Positions 25,169-33,882 of a DNA stretch of 40,021 bases are shown piece after piece. The DNA is taken from the NCBI GenBank assembly GCA_017307285.1, contig JAFKFI010000080.1, positions 1 to 40,021 of the forward strand. Reading direction: 5' to 3'. The stretch comes from Alphaproteobacteria bacterium (GTDB taxonomy: Bacteria > Pseudomonadota > Alphaproteobacteria > Acetobacterales > Acetobacteraceae). A model generated the notes under the pieces. That model was given only the letters and a program-made list of their open reading frames with translations. It made no database searches and had not been told where the DNA came from. The position numbers and the translations under genes were made by a program. Position 1 is the first letter of the stretch, and each line of letters starts with the position of its first letter.

Positions 25169-26899
25169 ATGAGCGCCGAGGACATACGTGCATGGGCGGC
25201 TGGGGCCTTGCCGCGACGTTCCGTTGCGTGCCTGACGGCGGCCGTTGCTGTGTGCTGGATCGCCGGCAACGAGCAAGCGAGCGCGTTCCCCGATACGGGA
25301 TATCCGTATCCCGGATCATCCTTGGCGCCTGCCACCACGCCGGGGGTCCCGGCCGACGTGCAGCACCATATCGCCGGCGGGCCTTCGGCCCAGCTCCCGG
25401 GACCACCGGAGCCCGGCTGGACGATCCTGCCCAGGGTCGACGTATCCGAGGCATTCAACGACAATATCTTCCAAAGGGAGAACAACCGCAGCTCGGATTT
25501 CATCACCTACATCACGCCGGGGGTGAGCATCACCGGGAACACCCCCTCGGTACTCGCGCAGATTCACTACGCTCCCACCGCGATCATCTACGCCTCCCAC
25601 GGCGGCCAGGATATGATCGCGCAGAACCTGAACGCGTACGGGACAGTCACTGTCGTTCCTGACACGTTCTTCGTCGACTTGCGCGGCTACGCAGCGGTCC
25701 AGCCAACATTTGGCGGTCTGCCCACCGCGAGCGGCGGGTTCGGATTGTCGCCGGGATCGGGCATCGGCCAGAATACCTCGCCATTCCTGACCAGGAACAA
25801 CGCCACGCAGACTGAGACATTCAGCGTCGCCCCCTACCTGGTGCATCGGTTCGGCACTTTCGGCACGGTCAAAGCCGGCTATTCGTATAGCTATTCCAGC
25901 TCCAGCGCGCTCTCCGGCTTCACGGCGTTTCCGATCTCGACGTCGTCGGAGGCCAACGGCTCGCTGAATACCCATAACGAGGTTCTGCAGTTCACCTCGG
26001 GCGAAGATTTCGGCCGGTTCCGAGAGCTGGTCCTGGCCACCGGCACCCAGTTCGAGGGGTCGGGCGTCACCAGCGGCGCCTACCAGTATATTCTCACCAA
26101 CCAGCTCGGCTATGCGATCACGCAGGACGTCGTCGTCTTCGGCGAGGTCGGCGTGGAGGATATCCATTTCAGCGGCACTCCGACCACCAACATCCAGGAT
26201 TTCGTCTGGGCGGTGGGAGGTCAGTGGACCCCCAACCCCGATAGCATCATCACGGTCGGCTACGGCCATAAATACGGCACCGACTCAGCCCTGCTGAACG
26301 CCTCCTATGCGGTGACCGCGCGCACCCGTATTTATGGCCAGTATCAGACAGGGCTCGGGACCGACCTGACACAGCTCCAGTCCTTCGCAAACAGCACGAA
26401 CGTCGATGCGTTCGGCAACAGTGTCGATCAAACGACCGGGGCGCCGATCGGCCTCACGAACGGTGCCCTCCGCGCGGCCGGCAACAACAATCTGTACCGG
26501 ACCAAGACCTTTAGCGGCGGTGCGACGCTCAGCCTCGACCGGGACCAGATAACCCTGCAAGTGAACTGGCAGGACCGGCAGATCGTGGCCACCACGAACC
26601 AGTTCGGCGCATCCTCCTCCAGCGGCTTCAGCGGCCTCGTCGGCTGGACGCACCAGCTCAACCCGGACACATACTCCAATCTGTTGTTCAGCTATGGGCG
26701 GCAGAACGGCAACCAGTTCTTCCCGGGCTTGGGTAGCGAAGTGGAAGACACATATGCCGTGCAGGCGGCAATCAGATATAATTTCACGCCAACGCTGAGC
26801 GGCATCGCCCAGTACACCTATACCGACCGGGTGGCCAATTTCCCGGGGTTAAGCTTTACGCAGAATGTATTCCTACTCGGTCTAAGCAAGCAGTTCTGA
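25169..26899 (+). CDS. Outer-membrane beta-barrel protein, PEP-CTERM/XrtA system-associated
   Basis: The 576-residue protein has a signal peptide (basic PRR, then SVACLTAAVAVCWIAGNEQASA). The mature part is rich in alternating polar/aromatic strands, Gly, Asn, Ser and Tyr, and ends in ...FTQNVFLLGLSKQF with a terminal Phe, the sign of a BAM-inserted barrel. It begins with ILPRVDVSEAFNDNIF, typical of the exosortase-linked barrel family (TIGR03016 by memory). A role as exit pore or anchor for the polymer is inferred. It lies between the kinase and ATPase genes with gaps of 5 and 8 bases. Confidence 0.87.
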   Translation: MSAEDIRAWAAGALPRRSVACLTAAVAVCWIAGNEQASAFPDTGYPYPGSSLAPATTPGVPADVQHHIAGGPSAQLPGPPEPGWTILPRVDVSEAFNDNIFQRENNRSSDFITYITPGVSITGNTPSVLAQIHYAPTAIIYASHGGQDMIAQNLNAYGTVTVVPDTFFVDLRGYAAVQPTFGGLPTASGGFGLSPGSGIGQNTSPFLTRNNATQTETFSVAPYLVHRFGTFGTVKAGYSYSYSSSSALSGFTAFPISTSSEANGSLNTHNEVLQFTSGEDFGRFRELVLATGTQFEGSGVTSGAYQYILTNQLGYAITQDVVVFGEVGVEDIHFSGTPTTNIQDFVWAVGGQWTPNPDSIITVGYGHKYGTDSALLNASYAVTARTRIYGQYQTGLGTDLTQLQSFANSTNVDAFGNSVDQTTGAPIGLTNGALRAAGNNNLYRTKTFSGGATLSLDRDQITLQVNWQDRQIVATTNQFGASSSSGFSGLVGWTHQLNPDTYSNLLFSYGRQNGNQFFPGLGSEVEDTYAVQAAIRYNFTPTLSGIAQYTYTDRVANFPGLSFTQNVFLLGLSKQF

Positions 26900-26907
26900 G
26901 CGATCCC

Positions 26908-27909
26908 GTGTACGCCGAGTATTACAAGCTCTCGGGTATGCCGTTTCAGCTCACGCCCGACAACCGCTTTTTCTTCGACAGCAGCGCTCACAGCCGGGCG
27001 ATCGCCCATCTGGTCTACGGGCTCTCCCAGCAGGAAGGCTTCATCATCATCACCGGTGAGGTCGGCGCGGGAAAGACAACGCTTGTCGAACAGCTTTGGT
27101 CGCGCCTCGACCGGCAAACCTACATCATCGCCCGGATCGTCACGACGCAGGTTTCGGGCGACGATTTGCTCCGGCTCGCCGCATCGAGCTTCGGCTTGCA
27201 GGAGGAAAGGGCCGACAAATCCACTTTGCTGCGTGGACTGGAGACGATCTTCCGGGAACACCGGGCGGTCGGACGACGCTGCCTGCTCGTTGTCGACGAG
27301 GTGCAGAACCTGTCGTTCGCGGCGCTCGAGGAACTGCGGATGCTGTCGAACATCACTGTCGACGGGCGCGCGTCGCTGCAGACGATCCTGCTGGGCCAGC
27401 CGCAATTCCGCCGCATCCTCGCCAGCCCGGACCTCGACCAGCTGCGCCAGCGCGTGCTGGCCGCCTATCATCTCGGCCCGCTGAGTGAGGAGGAAACGCG
27501 TGACTACATCCTCCACCGCCTCCGCACCGTGGGCTGGAGCGGCAATCCCTATTTCGAGGACGCCGCGTTCAGCGCGGTATTCCGGCACACCGACGGCCTC
27601 CCGCGTCGCATCAACACGCTTTCCTCACGGGTACTGTTGTATGGAGCGCTCGAAGGCACATCGTTGATCACCGCCAATATCGTGGACGAGACCGCCAACG
27701 ATCTGCAGCGCGACCTCGGCGCCGTGACGGACGCGACGGGTGCCATGCCGCCGGCCGCCGTTGAGACCGATGCCGTCGCACAGGTGCTGTTGCCGCGGAT
27801 CCAGGCGCTCGAAGCCGGGGCGGCGCGCCAGGAGCGCATCTTCCGGCGCCTGCTCGACCTCCTCAGCTCGTATCTCGACCCGCAACGGCCAGGCAACGCA
27901 CGGCGATGA
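26908..27909 (+). CDS. ExeA-like AAA ATPase, XrtA system-associated
   Basis: GTG at 26908 gives 333 residues. The N-terminal YYKLSGMPFQLTPDNRFFF is the usual opening of the ExeA/GspA-like ATPases of exosortase loci (TIGR03015 by memory). Walker A is GEVGAGKTTLVEQL, Walker B CLLVVDEVQNL, and the sensor region contains ILLGQPQFRRIL. After about residue 265 comes an Ala-rich linker and a short helical tail. No membrane segment is seen. The protein probably energises or organises envelope assembly, but its exact role is not known. It overlaps the deacetylase gene by 4 bases (ATGA). Confidence 0.9.
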   Translation: MYAEYYKLSGMPFQLTPDNRFFFDSSAHSRAIAHLVYGLSQQEGFIIITGEVGAGKTTLVEQLWSRLDRQTYIIARIVTTQVSGDDLLRLAASSFGLQEERADKSTLLRGLETIFREHRAVGRRCLLVVDEVQNLSFAALEELRMLSNITVDGRASLQTILLGQPQFRRILASPDLDQLRQRVLAAYHLGPLSEEETRDYILHRLRTVGWSGNPYFEDAAFSAVFRHTDGLPRRINTLSSRVLLYGALEGTSLITANIVDETANDLQRDLGAVTDATGAMPPAAVETDAVAQVLLPRIQALEAGAARQERIFRRLLDLLSSYLDPQRPGNARR

Positions 27910-28793
27910 ACCCATACCCACAAGAGGCCATCCGCAACGCCATGACCGTGGACGTGGAGGATTATTTCCAGGTCCAGGCCTTCGCCGGCAGTATCTCACG
28001 GAGCGAATGGGAGAGCTTCCCTCGCCGCGTGGAGGCCAATACCGACCGTATCCTCGCCCAGTTCGATCGCGCCGGGGTGACCGCAACCTTCTTCACGCTG
28101 GGCTGGATCGCCGAGCGCCACCCAGCCCTGGTGCGGCGCATCGTCGCTGCGGGGCATGAGCTGGCAAGCCACGGCTATGACCACACCCGCGCCGACGCAC
28201 AGAGCGAGGCCGATTTCCGCGCCGATATCCGCCGTGCCAAGGTCACCCTCGAGGACACCGCCGGGTGCGAGGTGATCGGCTACCGGGCCGCCACCTTCTC
28301 GATCGGTGGGCGCAATCCGTGGGCGTTCGCGGCCCTGTCGAGCGAGGGCTATCGCTACAGCTCGAGCATCTATCCGGTGAAGCACGATCTTTATGGTATG
28401 CCGGAAGCGCCCCGCTTCCCGTTTCGGCCCGGCGGGGGATCGCTGTGGGAATTCCCCATGACGACGGCCAGACTGCTCGACCGCAATCTGCCCTGCTCAG
28501 GGGGTGGCTATTTCCGATTGCTGCCGTACCGGGTGTTCCGGCTGGGCCTCGGACGCATGAACCGTCAGGAGCGCCGGCCAGGCATCTTCTACACTCACCC
28601 CTGGGAGATCGACCCCGATCAACCGCGCGTCGCCGATTGCAGTCGTATGTCTCGCTTCCGCCATTACGTGAACCTGTCGCGCACCGCCCCACGTCTCGAT
28701 CGTCTGCTGCGCGACTTCGCCTGGGATCGGATGGATCGGGTCTACGCGGAAGCCTTGGCGAGCACTCCGGAGACCATCGCCGCGACCGGCTAG
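27906..28793 (+). CDS. Polysaccharide deacetylase (NodB-type), XrtA system-associated
   Basis: The 295-residue enzyme has the carbohydrate esterase 4 motifs: MTVDVEDYF (catalytic Asp and metal Asp), TFFTLGWIAERHP, metal-binding HELASHGYDH, and RAATFSIG. The C-terminal part with LWEFPMTT, GGGYFRLLPYRVF and FYTHPWEIDPDQPR is the extension of the exosortase-linked deacetylases (TIGR03006/DUF3473 by memory). It would remove N- or O-acetyl groups from the polymer or its precursor. No signal peptide is visible, so the cell compartment is unclear. It is coupled to the ATPase gene by a 4-base overlap and followed by a 195-base gap. Confidence 0.92.
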   Translation: MNPYPQEAIRNAMTVDVEDYFQVQAFAGSISRSEWESFPRRVEANTDRILAQFDRAGVTATFFTLGWIAERHPALVRRIVAAGHELASHGYDHTRADAQSEADFRADIRRAKVTLEDTAGCEVIGYRAATFSIGGRNPWAFAALSSEGYRYSSSIYPVKHDLYGMPEAPRFPFRPGGGSLWEFPMTTARLLDRNLPCSGGGYFRLLPYRVFRLGLGRMNRQERRPGIFYTHPWEIDPDQPRVADCSRMSRFRHYVNLSRTAPRLDRLLRDFAWDRMDRVYAEALASTPETIAATG

Positions 28794-28955
28794 GGGCCGC
28801 GCCCCCTCTTGACGCATTTGAAGGACTATCCGGGTAAAGTCGTCCCGATATGGCGTTTGTGCTCGGCGATCGGGAGTCGAGTGCGGCCAAAGCGAAAAGG
28901 TCTGGAACACCGAGACGATGACGGCCCGACATGCCGCAATTGAGCCATTCGGAGC

Positions 28956-28979
28956 CCGGCGCCCACGCGCCGGCGGGAG
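28956..28979 (+). promoter_or_regulatory. Stem-loop next to the ribosome-binding site of the FemAB-like gene
   Basis: CCGGCGC (28956-28962) pairs with GCGCCGG (28967-28973) over a CCAC loop, and a GGGAG ribosome-binding site follows at 28975-28979, nine bases before ATG 28989. The stem stops just short of the ribosome-binding site, so it could modulate translation or mark an upstream transcript end. The rest of the 195-base gap contains only a weak TTGACG box near 28810. Confidence 0.35.
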
Positions 28980-28988
28980 TGCCGCGCG

Positions 28989-30065
28989 ATGATCCGGATC
29001 GAGGATGGATGGTCCGACGCCGAGGCATGGGACGCGTTCGTCCGCGCCCATCCGCAGTCCCGCTACTGTCAGCTATTCGGATACGGCCGGGTGGTCGCAA
29101 GTTACGGTTACAAACCGCGATACCTCGCATTCCTCCGCAACCAAGAGCTTGTCGGCGTCTTGCCGGCCGCCGAGGTATCCAGCGTTCTCTACCGTCGGCG
29201 CCTCGTCAGCCAGCCATTCTCTGAATATGGCGGGTTGCTGCTGCATCCGGGCTTGTCAGACGACGAGGTGCAAACGGCGTTCGACGCCTTGCGCGGCCAT
29301 CTGGGCGGCCAAAGCCGCGCCTCCTCGCTCGAGTTGCACGGCAACCACGGCGCGCACCTGGCACCGGACAGTCCCTCTGTGCGAACAGAGGCGGTCGGAT
29401 ATATCGCCTACATGGAGTTGACCTCCGATACCGACACGCTATGGCGGGATGTGGTTCGCTATTCGGTGCGCAAGGCGGTCAAGCAGGCACAGAATTACGG
29501 AGTGACCATCTCGTTCGCCTGCGACCAGACAATCTTGGAGCGCGAATTTTTCCCGCTCTATCTGAAGTCGATGAAGCGGCTCGGCGTGCCGCCCCATAAA
29601 TTCGCCTACTATGGGCTGTCGCTGCGGGAATTTGGCTCCGACATGATGCTGGCGATGGCCCGCGCGGCGGATGGCTCCCCGATCGCAGGCTTGCTCGGCT
29701 TCACCTGCGGCTCGCGGGTCAACATCATCAACACCGTGTCCGACCCCGAATACTGGAACCTCAAGGCCAACGACCTGCTGCACTGGGAGGCTATCAAGCG
29801 CACGGCGGAGGCCGGCCATCGCTTCTTCGATTTCGGCAGCGTCCGCTACGAGGGCCAGTCTACCTACAAGAAGAAGTGGGGCACGGTCCTCGCGGATCAC
29901 CACAACTATCTTCTCGCCTCGACCAAGCAGCATGGCGAGCGGCAGGTCGTCATCAATTCGTCGTCGGATTCGATGAAGCGGATGAGCCGGCTTTGGTCGG
30001 CCTATATGCCTGACCGCATCGGCCAGCATATCGGGCCGCTGATCCGCGGACAGTTGGCCCGCTAA
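28989..30065 (+). CDS. FemAB-like acyl/peptidyl transferase, XrtA/PEP-CTERM system-associated
   Basis: The 358-residue protein has two GNAT-like halves as in FemAB/FemX enzymes. Recognisable parts are RAHPQSRYCQLFGYGRVV near the N-terminus, VRYSVRKAVKQAQNYGVTI near residue 155, and the C-terminal FFDFGSVRYEGQSTYKKKWG. This matches the FemAB-related family found in exosortase loci (TIGR03019 by memory). Its substrate is unknown; aminoacyl or acyl transfer to a glycan is plausible. ATG at 28989 follows a GGGAG ribosome-binding site. The glycosyltransferase gene starts 5 bases after its stop. Confidence 0.88.
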   Translation: MIRIEDGWSDAEAWDAFVRAHPQSRYCQLFGYGRVVASYGYKPRYLAFLRNQELVGVLPAAEVSSVLYRRRLVSQPFSEYGGLLLHPGLSDDEVQTAFDALRGHLGGQSRASSLELHGNHGAHLAPDSPSVRTEAVGYIAYMELTSDTDTLWRDVVRYSVRKAVKQAQNYGVTISFACDQTILEREFFPLYLKSMKRLGVPPHKFAYYGLSLREFGSDMMLAMARAADGSPIAGLLGFTCGSRVNIINTVSDPEYWNLKANDLLHWEAIKRTAEAGHRFFDFGSVRYEGQSTYKKKWGTVLADHHNYLLASTKQHGERQVVINSSSDSMKRMSRLWSAYMPDRIGQHIGPLIRGQLAR

Positions 30066-30070
30066 ACCCG

Positions 30071-31318
30071 GTGCGCAAGCTGCTCTTCCTCTCCCACCGG
30101 ATCCCTTATCCACCCGACAAGGGCGACAAGATCCGCGCTTGGCACATCCTGCGACACCTGATGCAATCACATCGGGTGTTCGTCGGCTGCCTCATCGACG
30201 ATCCGGCGGACTGGGCTCATGTCCCCGCACTGCGGGAACGCTGCGCCGAACTCGCGTGCTTCCCGCTGCACCCGCGCTGGCAGAAGCTGCGTGCCTTGGC
30301 CCGTTTTCGCCCCGGCAAACCCTTGACCCTGGATTATTTCCACAACCCGCGCCTGCGCCGATGGGTGCTCGACACCATCGAGCGAGAAGAGATCGACCGC
30401 GTCTTCGTCTTCTGCTCGGCGATGGTACCCTACGCCATCGATATCGGTGACGCCGAGCGGGTGCTCGACTTCATCGACGCCGATTCCTCGAAATGGACCG
30501 AGTACGCCGAGCGGTCGCGCTGGCCGATGAGCTGGGTGTGGGCACGCGAGGGCCGAACGCTGCTCGAGTTCGAGCGCCGCGCCGCCCAGAGCTTCGACCA
30601 TTCAGTGTTTGTCTCGGAGGACGAGCTCCGGCATTTTCGCTCCCTGGCGCCGGAAAGCGCCGGCCGCACCAGCTTCATCTCCAACGGCGTCGATTTCCGG
30701 TATTTCTCGCCTCTTCACCCGTTCGACGACCCGTTTCCGACCGGCGGCGCGCGGATCGTGTTCACCGGCGCGATGGATTACCGGCCCAATATCGACGCCG
30801 TCTCCTGGTTCGCCCGGGACGTCATGCCGTTGCTGCGCGAAGACGGCCGCTCACCCGGCTTCTGGATCGTCGGCGCCAATCCGGCGGACGAGGTGCGTCG
30901 GCTGGCGGACCTTGCCGGGGTTCATGTCACCGGCCGGGTCCCCGACACGCGGCCCTATCTGGCCCATGCCGACGTGGTGGCGGCGCCACTCAGGATCGCG
31001 CGCGGGATCCAGAACAAGGTCCTGGAGGCAATGGCGATGGGGCGGCCGGTGGTCGCGACACCACAGGCCTTCCAGGGCATCCGCGCCGAACCGGGGCGCG
31101 AGTTGCTCATCGCCGAGGATGCGCCCGCGCTCGCGCAATGCGTGACCGAGGTGCTCGACGGGCGCCACCCCTTGCTCGGGTGCGAGGCACGCAATGCCGT
31201 CGAGACGCGGTATGATTGGTCGACGACGCTCGCGCCGCTTGATACGATCTGGCAACCGGAGCCGATGGCTGTCCATTCCGGTTCGGTCCGCCTTCCGCAA
31301 TCCGGGGTTCTTTCGTGA
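30071..31318 (+). CDS. Glycosyltransferase of the PEP-CTERM/XrtA system (TIGR03087 type)
   Basis: GTG at 30071 gives 415 residues. The protein opens LLFLSHRIPYPPDKGDKIRAWHIL, the hallmark of this exosortase-linked GT4-like family. The donor half has TSFISNGVDFRYFSP, IVFTGAMDYRPNIDAVSWF, VTGRVPDTRPYL, and VAAPLRIARGIQNKVLEAMAMGRPVVATP. It should extend the lipid-linked glycan at the cytoplasmic face. Its stop overlaps the exosortase start (GTGA), so the two are translationally coupled. Confidence 0.92.
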   Translation: MRKLLFLSHRIPYPPDKGDKIRAWHILRHLMQSHRVFVGCLIDDPADWAHVPALRERCAELACFPLHPRWQKLRALARFRPGKPLTLDYFHNPRLRRWVLDTIEREEIDRVFVFCSAMVPYAIDIGDAERVLDFIDADSSKWTEYAERSRWPMSWVWAREGRTLLEFERRAAQSFDHSVFVSEDELRHFRSLAPESAGRTSFISNGVDFRYFSPLHPFDDPFPTGGARIVFTGAMDYRPNIDAVSWFARDVMPLLREDGRSPGFWIVGANPADEVRRLADLAGVHVTGRVPDTRPYLAHADVVAAPLRIARGIQNKVLEAMAMGRPVVATPQAFQGIRAEPGRELLIAEDAPALAQCVTEVLDGRHPLLGCEARNAVETRYDWSTTLAPLDTIWQPEPMAVHSGSVRLPQSGVLS

Positions 31319-32724
31319 CCGTCAGCACGCTTCCCGCGACCACCCTGCCGCGCGCGCTCAAGAGCACGAGTCTCGCCCTGGCCCTCGGGCTCGTCGTGCT
31401 GGCCCTCCTTTTTCAGGAGGAAATCGGCGCCGCCATTCGGGTCTGGACGAATTCGACCGCCTATAATCACTGCTTTCTGGTGCTGCCGATCGCGCTTTAC
31501 ATGGCCTGGGACCGCCGGGCGACGCTGATCGGCGTGCCGATCCAGCCGGTGCCCTGGTTGGCGCTTGCCGCACTTCCAGTCGGCGCCGTGTGGCTGGTCG
31601 CCGACCAGCTTGGGATCATGGAGGGGCGTCAGCTCATGCTGATGTGCCTGGTCGAGCTGCTATTCCTGGCGGTGCTTGGCTGGCGCATGTACGGCAAGCT
31701 GGCGGCACCGTTGCTGTATTTGTTCTTCCTGGTGCCGTTCGGGGCGTTCATTGTGCCCTGGCTGCAGAGTTTCACCGCGAAGTTCATCGATTTCGGGCTG
31801 AGCCTGACCTCGCTGCCGTATTTCATCGACAACTACATCATCGAGATCCCGGAGGGCACGTTCTACGTCGCGGAAGCCTGCGCCGGCCTGCGCTTCCTCA
31901 TCGCCTCGATCGCCTTCGGCGTGCTCTACGCGGTGCTGATCTATCGGAGCTGGCCGCGTCGGGCGATCTTCATCGCGGTCTCGATCGTCATTCTCCTGCT
32001 GGTCGTTCTCGGGCTGCCGTTCCGTCAAGACACGTCACCGGCGCCCGCGCCGCCTCGCATCGTCCCGCCGCCGGCGCCCTTCGGCCTGTCGCTCCGAGCA
32101 GCTGGCGCATTGGCAGTGTTCGCCGTCATCGGCCCGCTGGTTTCCGGGCTGCTGAGCCGGGCGGCGGCCAGCGAGCGCGTATCGGCACCCGCCATGAGCG
32201 TTGCCGGCTGTCAGCCCGACAACACTGCCGATCCGTCAATGGTCCCACCCGACGGCGGCGCCCTGCTGCGGTTCTCCTGCGAGGGCGGCGCGATCCTACT
32301 GCGGGTGGCGGTCTTCCCACCTCGCACCGGGCCGAACGAGATCCTCGCCGAGCAGCGCCGAATGACGGGGCGGGTGAACGGCGCCGAGCTCGAGGTATCG
32401 GCGCTCCACGTCCCCAACACGGACGTGCCGTGGCGGCTGGTCGAGGCGCATGAATTGCCTCCGGCGGCGGCGGCCTCGGCTCTCTGGATCGACGGCCGAC
32501 CGACAGCCGGCGGGTTGGGAATGCGGCTCCGGCAGGCCAGAACCAGTCTATCGGGAGGTAGCAATGCCCCCGTGGCCGTCGCGGCGGAGCTCGATTTCAG
32601 CGTGGCCAAGCCCGGCCTCAATCGCAACTGGCCATCCGACCGGCTCCGCTCCTTCATCGCCGACCGGCCTGGCCTCGCCGAGCAGATCAGCGCGCTGGCG
32701 GCGGACGCGGTCAGGCGGCGCTGA
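31315..32724 (+). CDS. xrtA: Exosortase A (XrtA) with C-terminal EpsI-like domain; catalytic core apparently shortened
   Basis: The 469-residue protein has N-terminal membrane spans and exosortase blocks YNHCFLVLPIALYMAW, LYLFFLVPFGAFIVPWLQ and FYVAEACAGLRFLIAS, the last with the nucleophile Cys189. Exosortases normally continue after a basic turn (here YRSWPRRAIFIAVSIV) with a segment carrying an Asn/Arg pair and then a His in a DHxxYGW-type motif. Here residue 225 runs straight into ILLLVVLGLPFRQD, the end of the domain, so about 40 residues with the conserved Arg and His seem to be missing in frame. Residues about 285-469 resemble EpsI-type domains. Cleavage activity is therefore doubtful. 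GTG at 31315 overlaps the upstream stop, and the 3' end overlaps a convergent gene by 14 bases. Confidence 0.88.
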   Translation: MTVSTLPATTLPRALKSTSLALALGLVVLALLFQEEIGAAIRVWTNSTAYNHCFLVLPIALYMAWDRRATLIGVPIQPVPWLALAALPVGAVWLVADQLGIMEGRQLMLMCLVELLFLAVLGWRMYGKLAAPLLYLFFLVPFGAFIVPWLQSFTAKFIDFGLSLTSLPYFIDNYIIEIPEGTFYVAEACAGLRFLIASIAFGVLYAVLIYRSWPRRAIFIAVSIVILLLVVLGLPFRQDTSPAPAPPRIVPPPAPFGLSLRAAGALAVFAVIGPLVSGLLSRAAASERVSAPAMSVAGCQPDNTADPSMVPPDGGALLRFSCEGGAILLRVAVFPPRTGPNEILAEQRRMTGRVNGAELEVSALHVPNTDVPWRLVEAHELPPAAAASALWIDGRPTAGGLGMRLRQARTSLSGGSNAPVAVAAELDFSVAKPGLNRNWPSDRLRSFIADRPGLAEQISALAADAVRRR

Positions 32725-33847
32725 CCGCGCCCTCCAGGATCCGGGCGAAATCGGACGTCATCCGGTCGATTGTGAAGCGGTTCTCCACGTCGGCACGGTT
32801 GCGTTCCCCGAGATGGCGGCGGAGCCTAGCATCGGACTGCAAGGCGCCGAGCGCCGCGACCAGCCGTTCGGGTTCGTCGCGCGGCACGACGAAGCGGCGG
32901 TTGTCGGGATGCACCATCGTCGCGACATCGCCGACATCGGTGCCCACTACCGGGAGCCTCGCGCACATGGCCTCCAGCACCGCGTACGGCATCTGCTCGG
33001 TGTCGGAGGTGATGGCGAATACATCGAAGGCGCCCATCACCAGCTCGGGCGCCTGGACATGACCCGTGAAACTCGTCCGGTCGGCGATGCCGAGCTCGCC
33101 GGCCAAGGCCCGCAACGGCGCCGCCTCCGGACCATCGCCGCAGATCACCAGCCGGGCCGTCCCGTCGAGCCGGGCGAAGGCGCGCAGCAGCCGGCCGAGA
33201 TTTTTCTCCGCACGCAAGGGCGCGAAGGCGCCGATCACGCAGTCGGCGCCCGCGCGGTCAAAGAATGCGCGCACGTCGGGCACGGCATTGAACCGGTGGG
33301 CGTCGATCCCATTGGGAATGTACGTCACACGCCCCGGCGGCAGCCGCCATTCGCGCACGGCCAGCGCGGCCAGGGTGCGGGACGGGACGACCACGGCGGA
33401 GCGTCGCAGCGCCAGCCGGCGGGTGAGCACCCGCCGCTTCAGCTGCCGGTCGGCCTCGTCGCGCTGGAAGCCATCCTCGAGATGCACATGCGGCAGCCCG
33501 CAATACAGCCGGTTGACGATCGCCCACTCGATCGAGCCCCAATTATAGGTGACGAGCACGTCGGGCCGGACCATGCGGATTGCCCTCGCATAGGCGACCA
33601 AAGCGCGCGGGCCGGAGGAGCGCGGCACCCCGAGCATCCGCGCGTCGACCGACGCCGGCAGCAAGCGGCGCGCCGTATCGCGGCCGTCCAGGCTGACGAT
33701 CACATGCCGATATGCTTGATCCAGCCGCGCGGCGATCGTCGCGAAGCGTGTCTGCTGCCCGCCGATCGCAAAGCTCGGGAACACGTGCAAGAGCGTCTTC
33801 GGCGGCAATCGTTGGGTTCCTTCGGTCGGCTTCACGCGGGTCGCCAT
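32711..33847 (-). CDS. Glycosyltransferase family 4
   Basis: The 378-residue GT-B enzyme contains HVFPSFAIGGQQTRFATIA near the N-terminus, VTYIPNGIDAHRFN, VIGAFAPLRAEKNLGRLLRAF, LVICGDGPEAAPL, and a donor-site region SDTEQMPYAVLEAMCARLPVVGTDVG with the EX7E-like Glu pair. It resembles glycosyltransferases of exosortase loci (TIGR03088 type), though I cannot separate it from other GT4 members. Sugar specificity is unknown. It converges on xrtA with a 14-base overlap and diverges from the acetyltransferase-like gene at 33883 across only 35 bases. Confidence 0.87.
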   Translation of the reverse strand: MATRVKPTEGTQRLPPKTLLHVFPSFAIGGQQTRFATIAARLDQAYRHVIVSLDGRDTARRLLPASVDARMLGVPRSSGPRALVAYARAIRMVRPDVLVTYNWGSIEWAIVNRLYCGLPHVHLEDGFQRDEADRQLKRRVLTRRLALRRSAVVVPSRTLAALAVREWRLPPGRVTYIPNGIDAHRFNAVPDVRAFFDRAGADCVIGAFAPLRAEKNLGRLLRAFARLDGTARLVICGDGPEAAPLRALAGELGIADRTSFTGHVQAPELVMGAFDVFAITSDTEQMPYAVLEAMCARLPVVGTDVGDVATMVHPDNRRFVVPRDEPERLVAALGALQSDARLRRHLGERNRADVENRFTIDRMTSDFARILEGAVSAA

Positions 33848-33882
33848 GCAGGCCCCGCCCGACCGGTGGACAGCGCCGCCGC

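Noticed and set aside
28931-29224. Possible small gene ahead of the FemAB-like gene
   Set aside because: It has no ribosome-binding site, overlaps the FemAB-like gene in another frame for most of its length and shows no recognisable motif.
33712-33882. Upstream extension of the acyltransferase gene at 33883
   Set aside because: It runs through the 5' part of the divergent glycosyltransferase gene and has a low-complexity Ser/Arg composition; ATG 33883 begins the conserved region.
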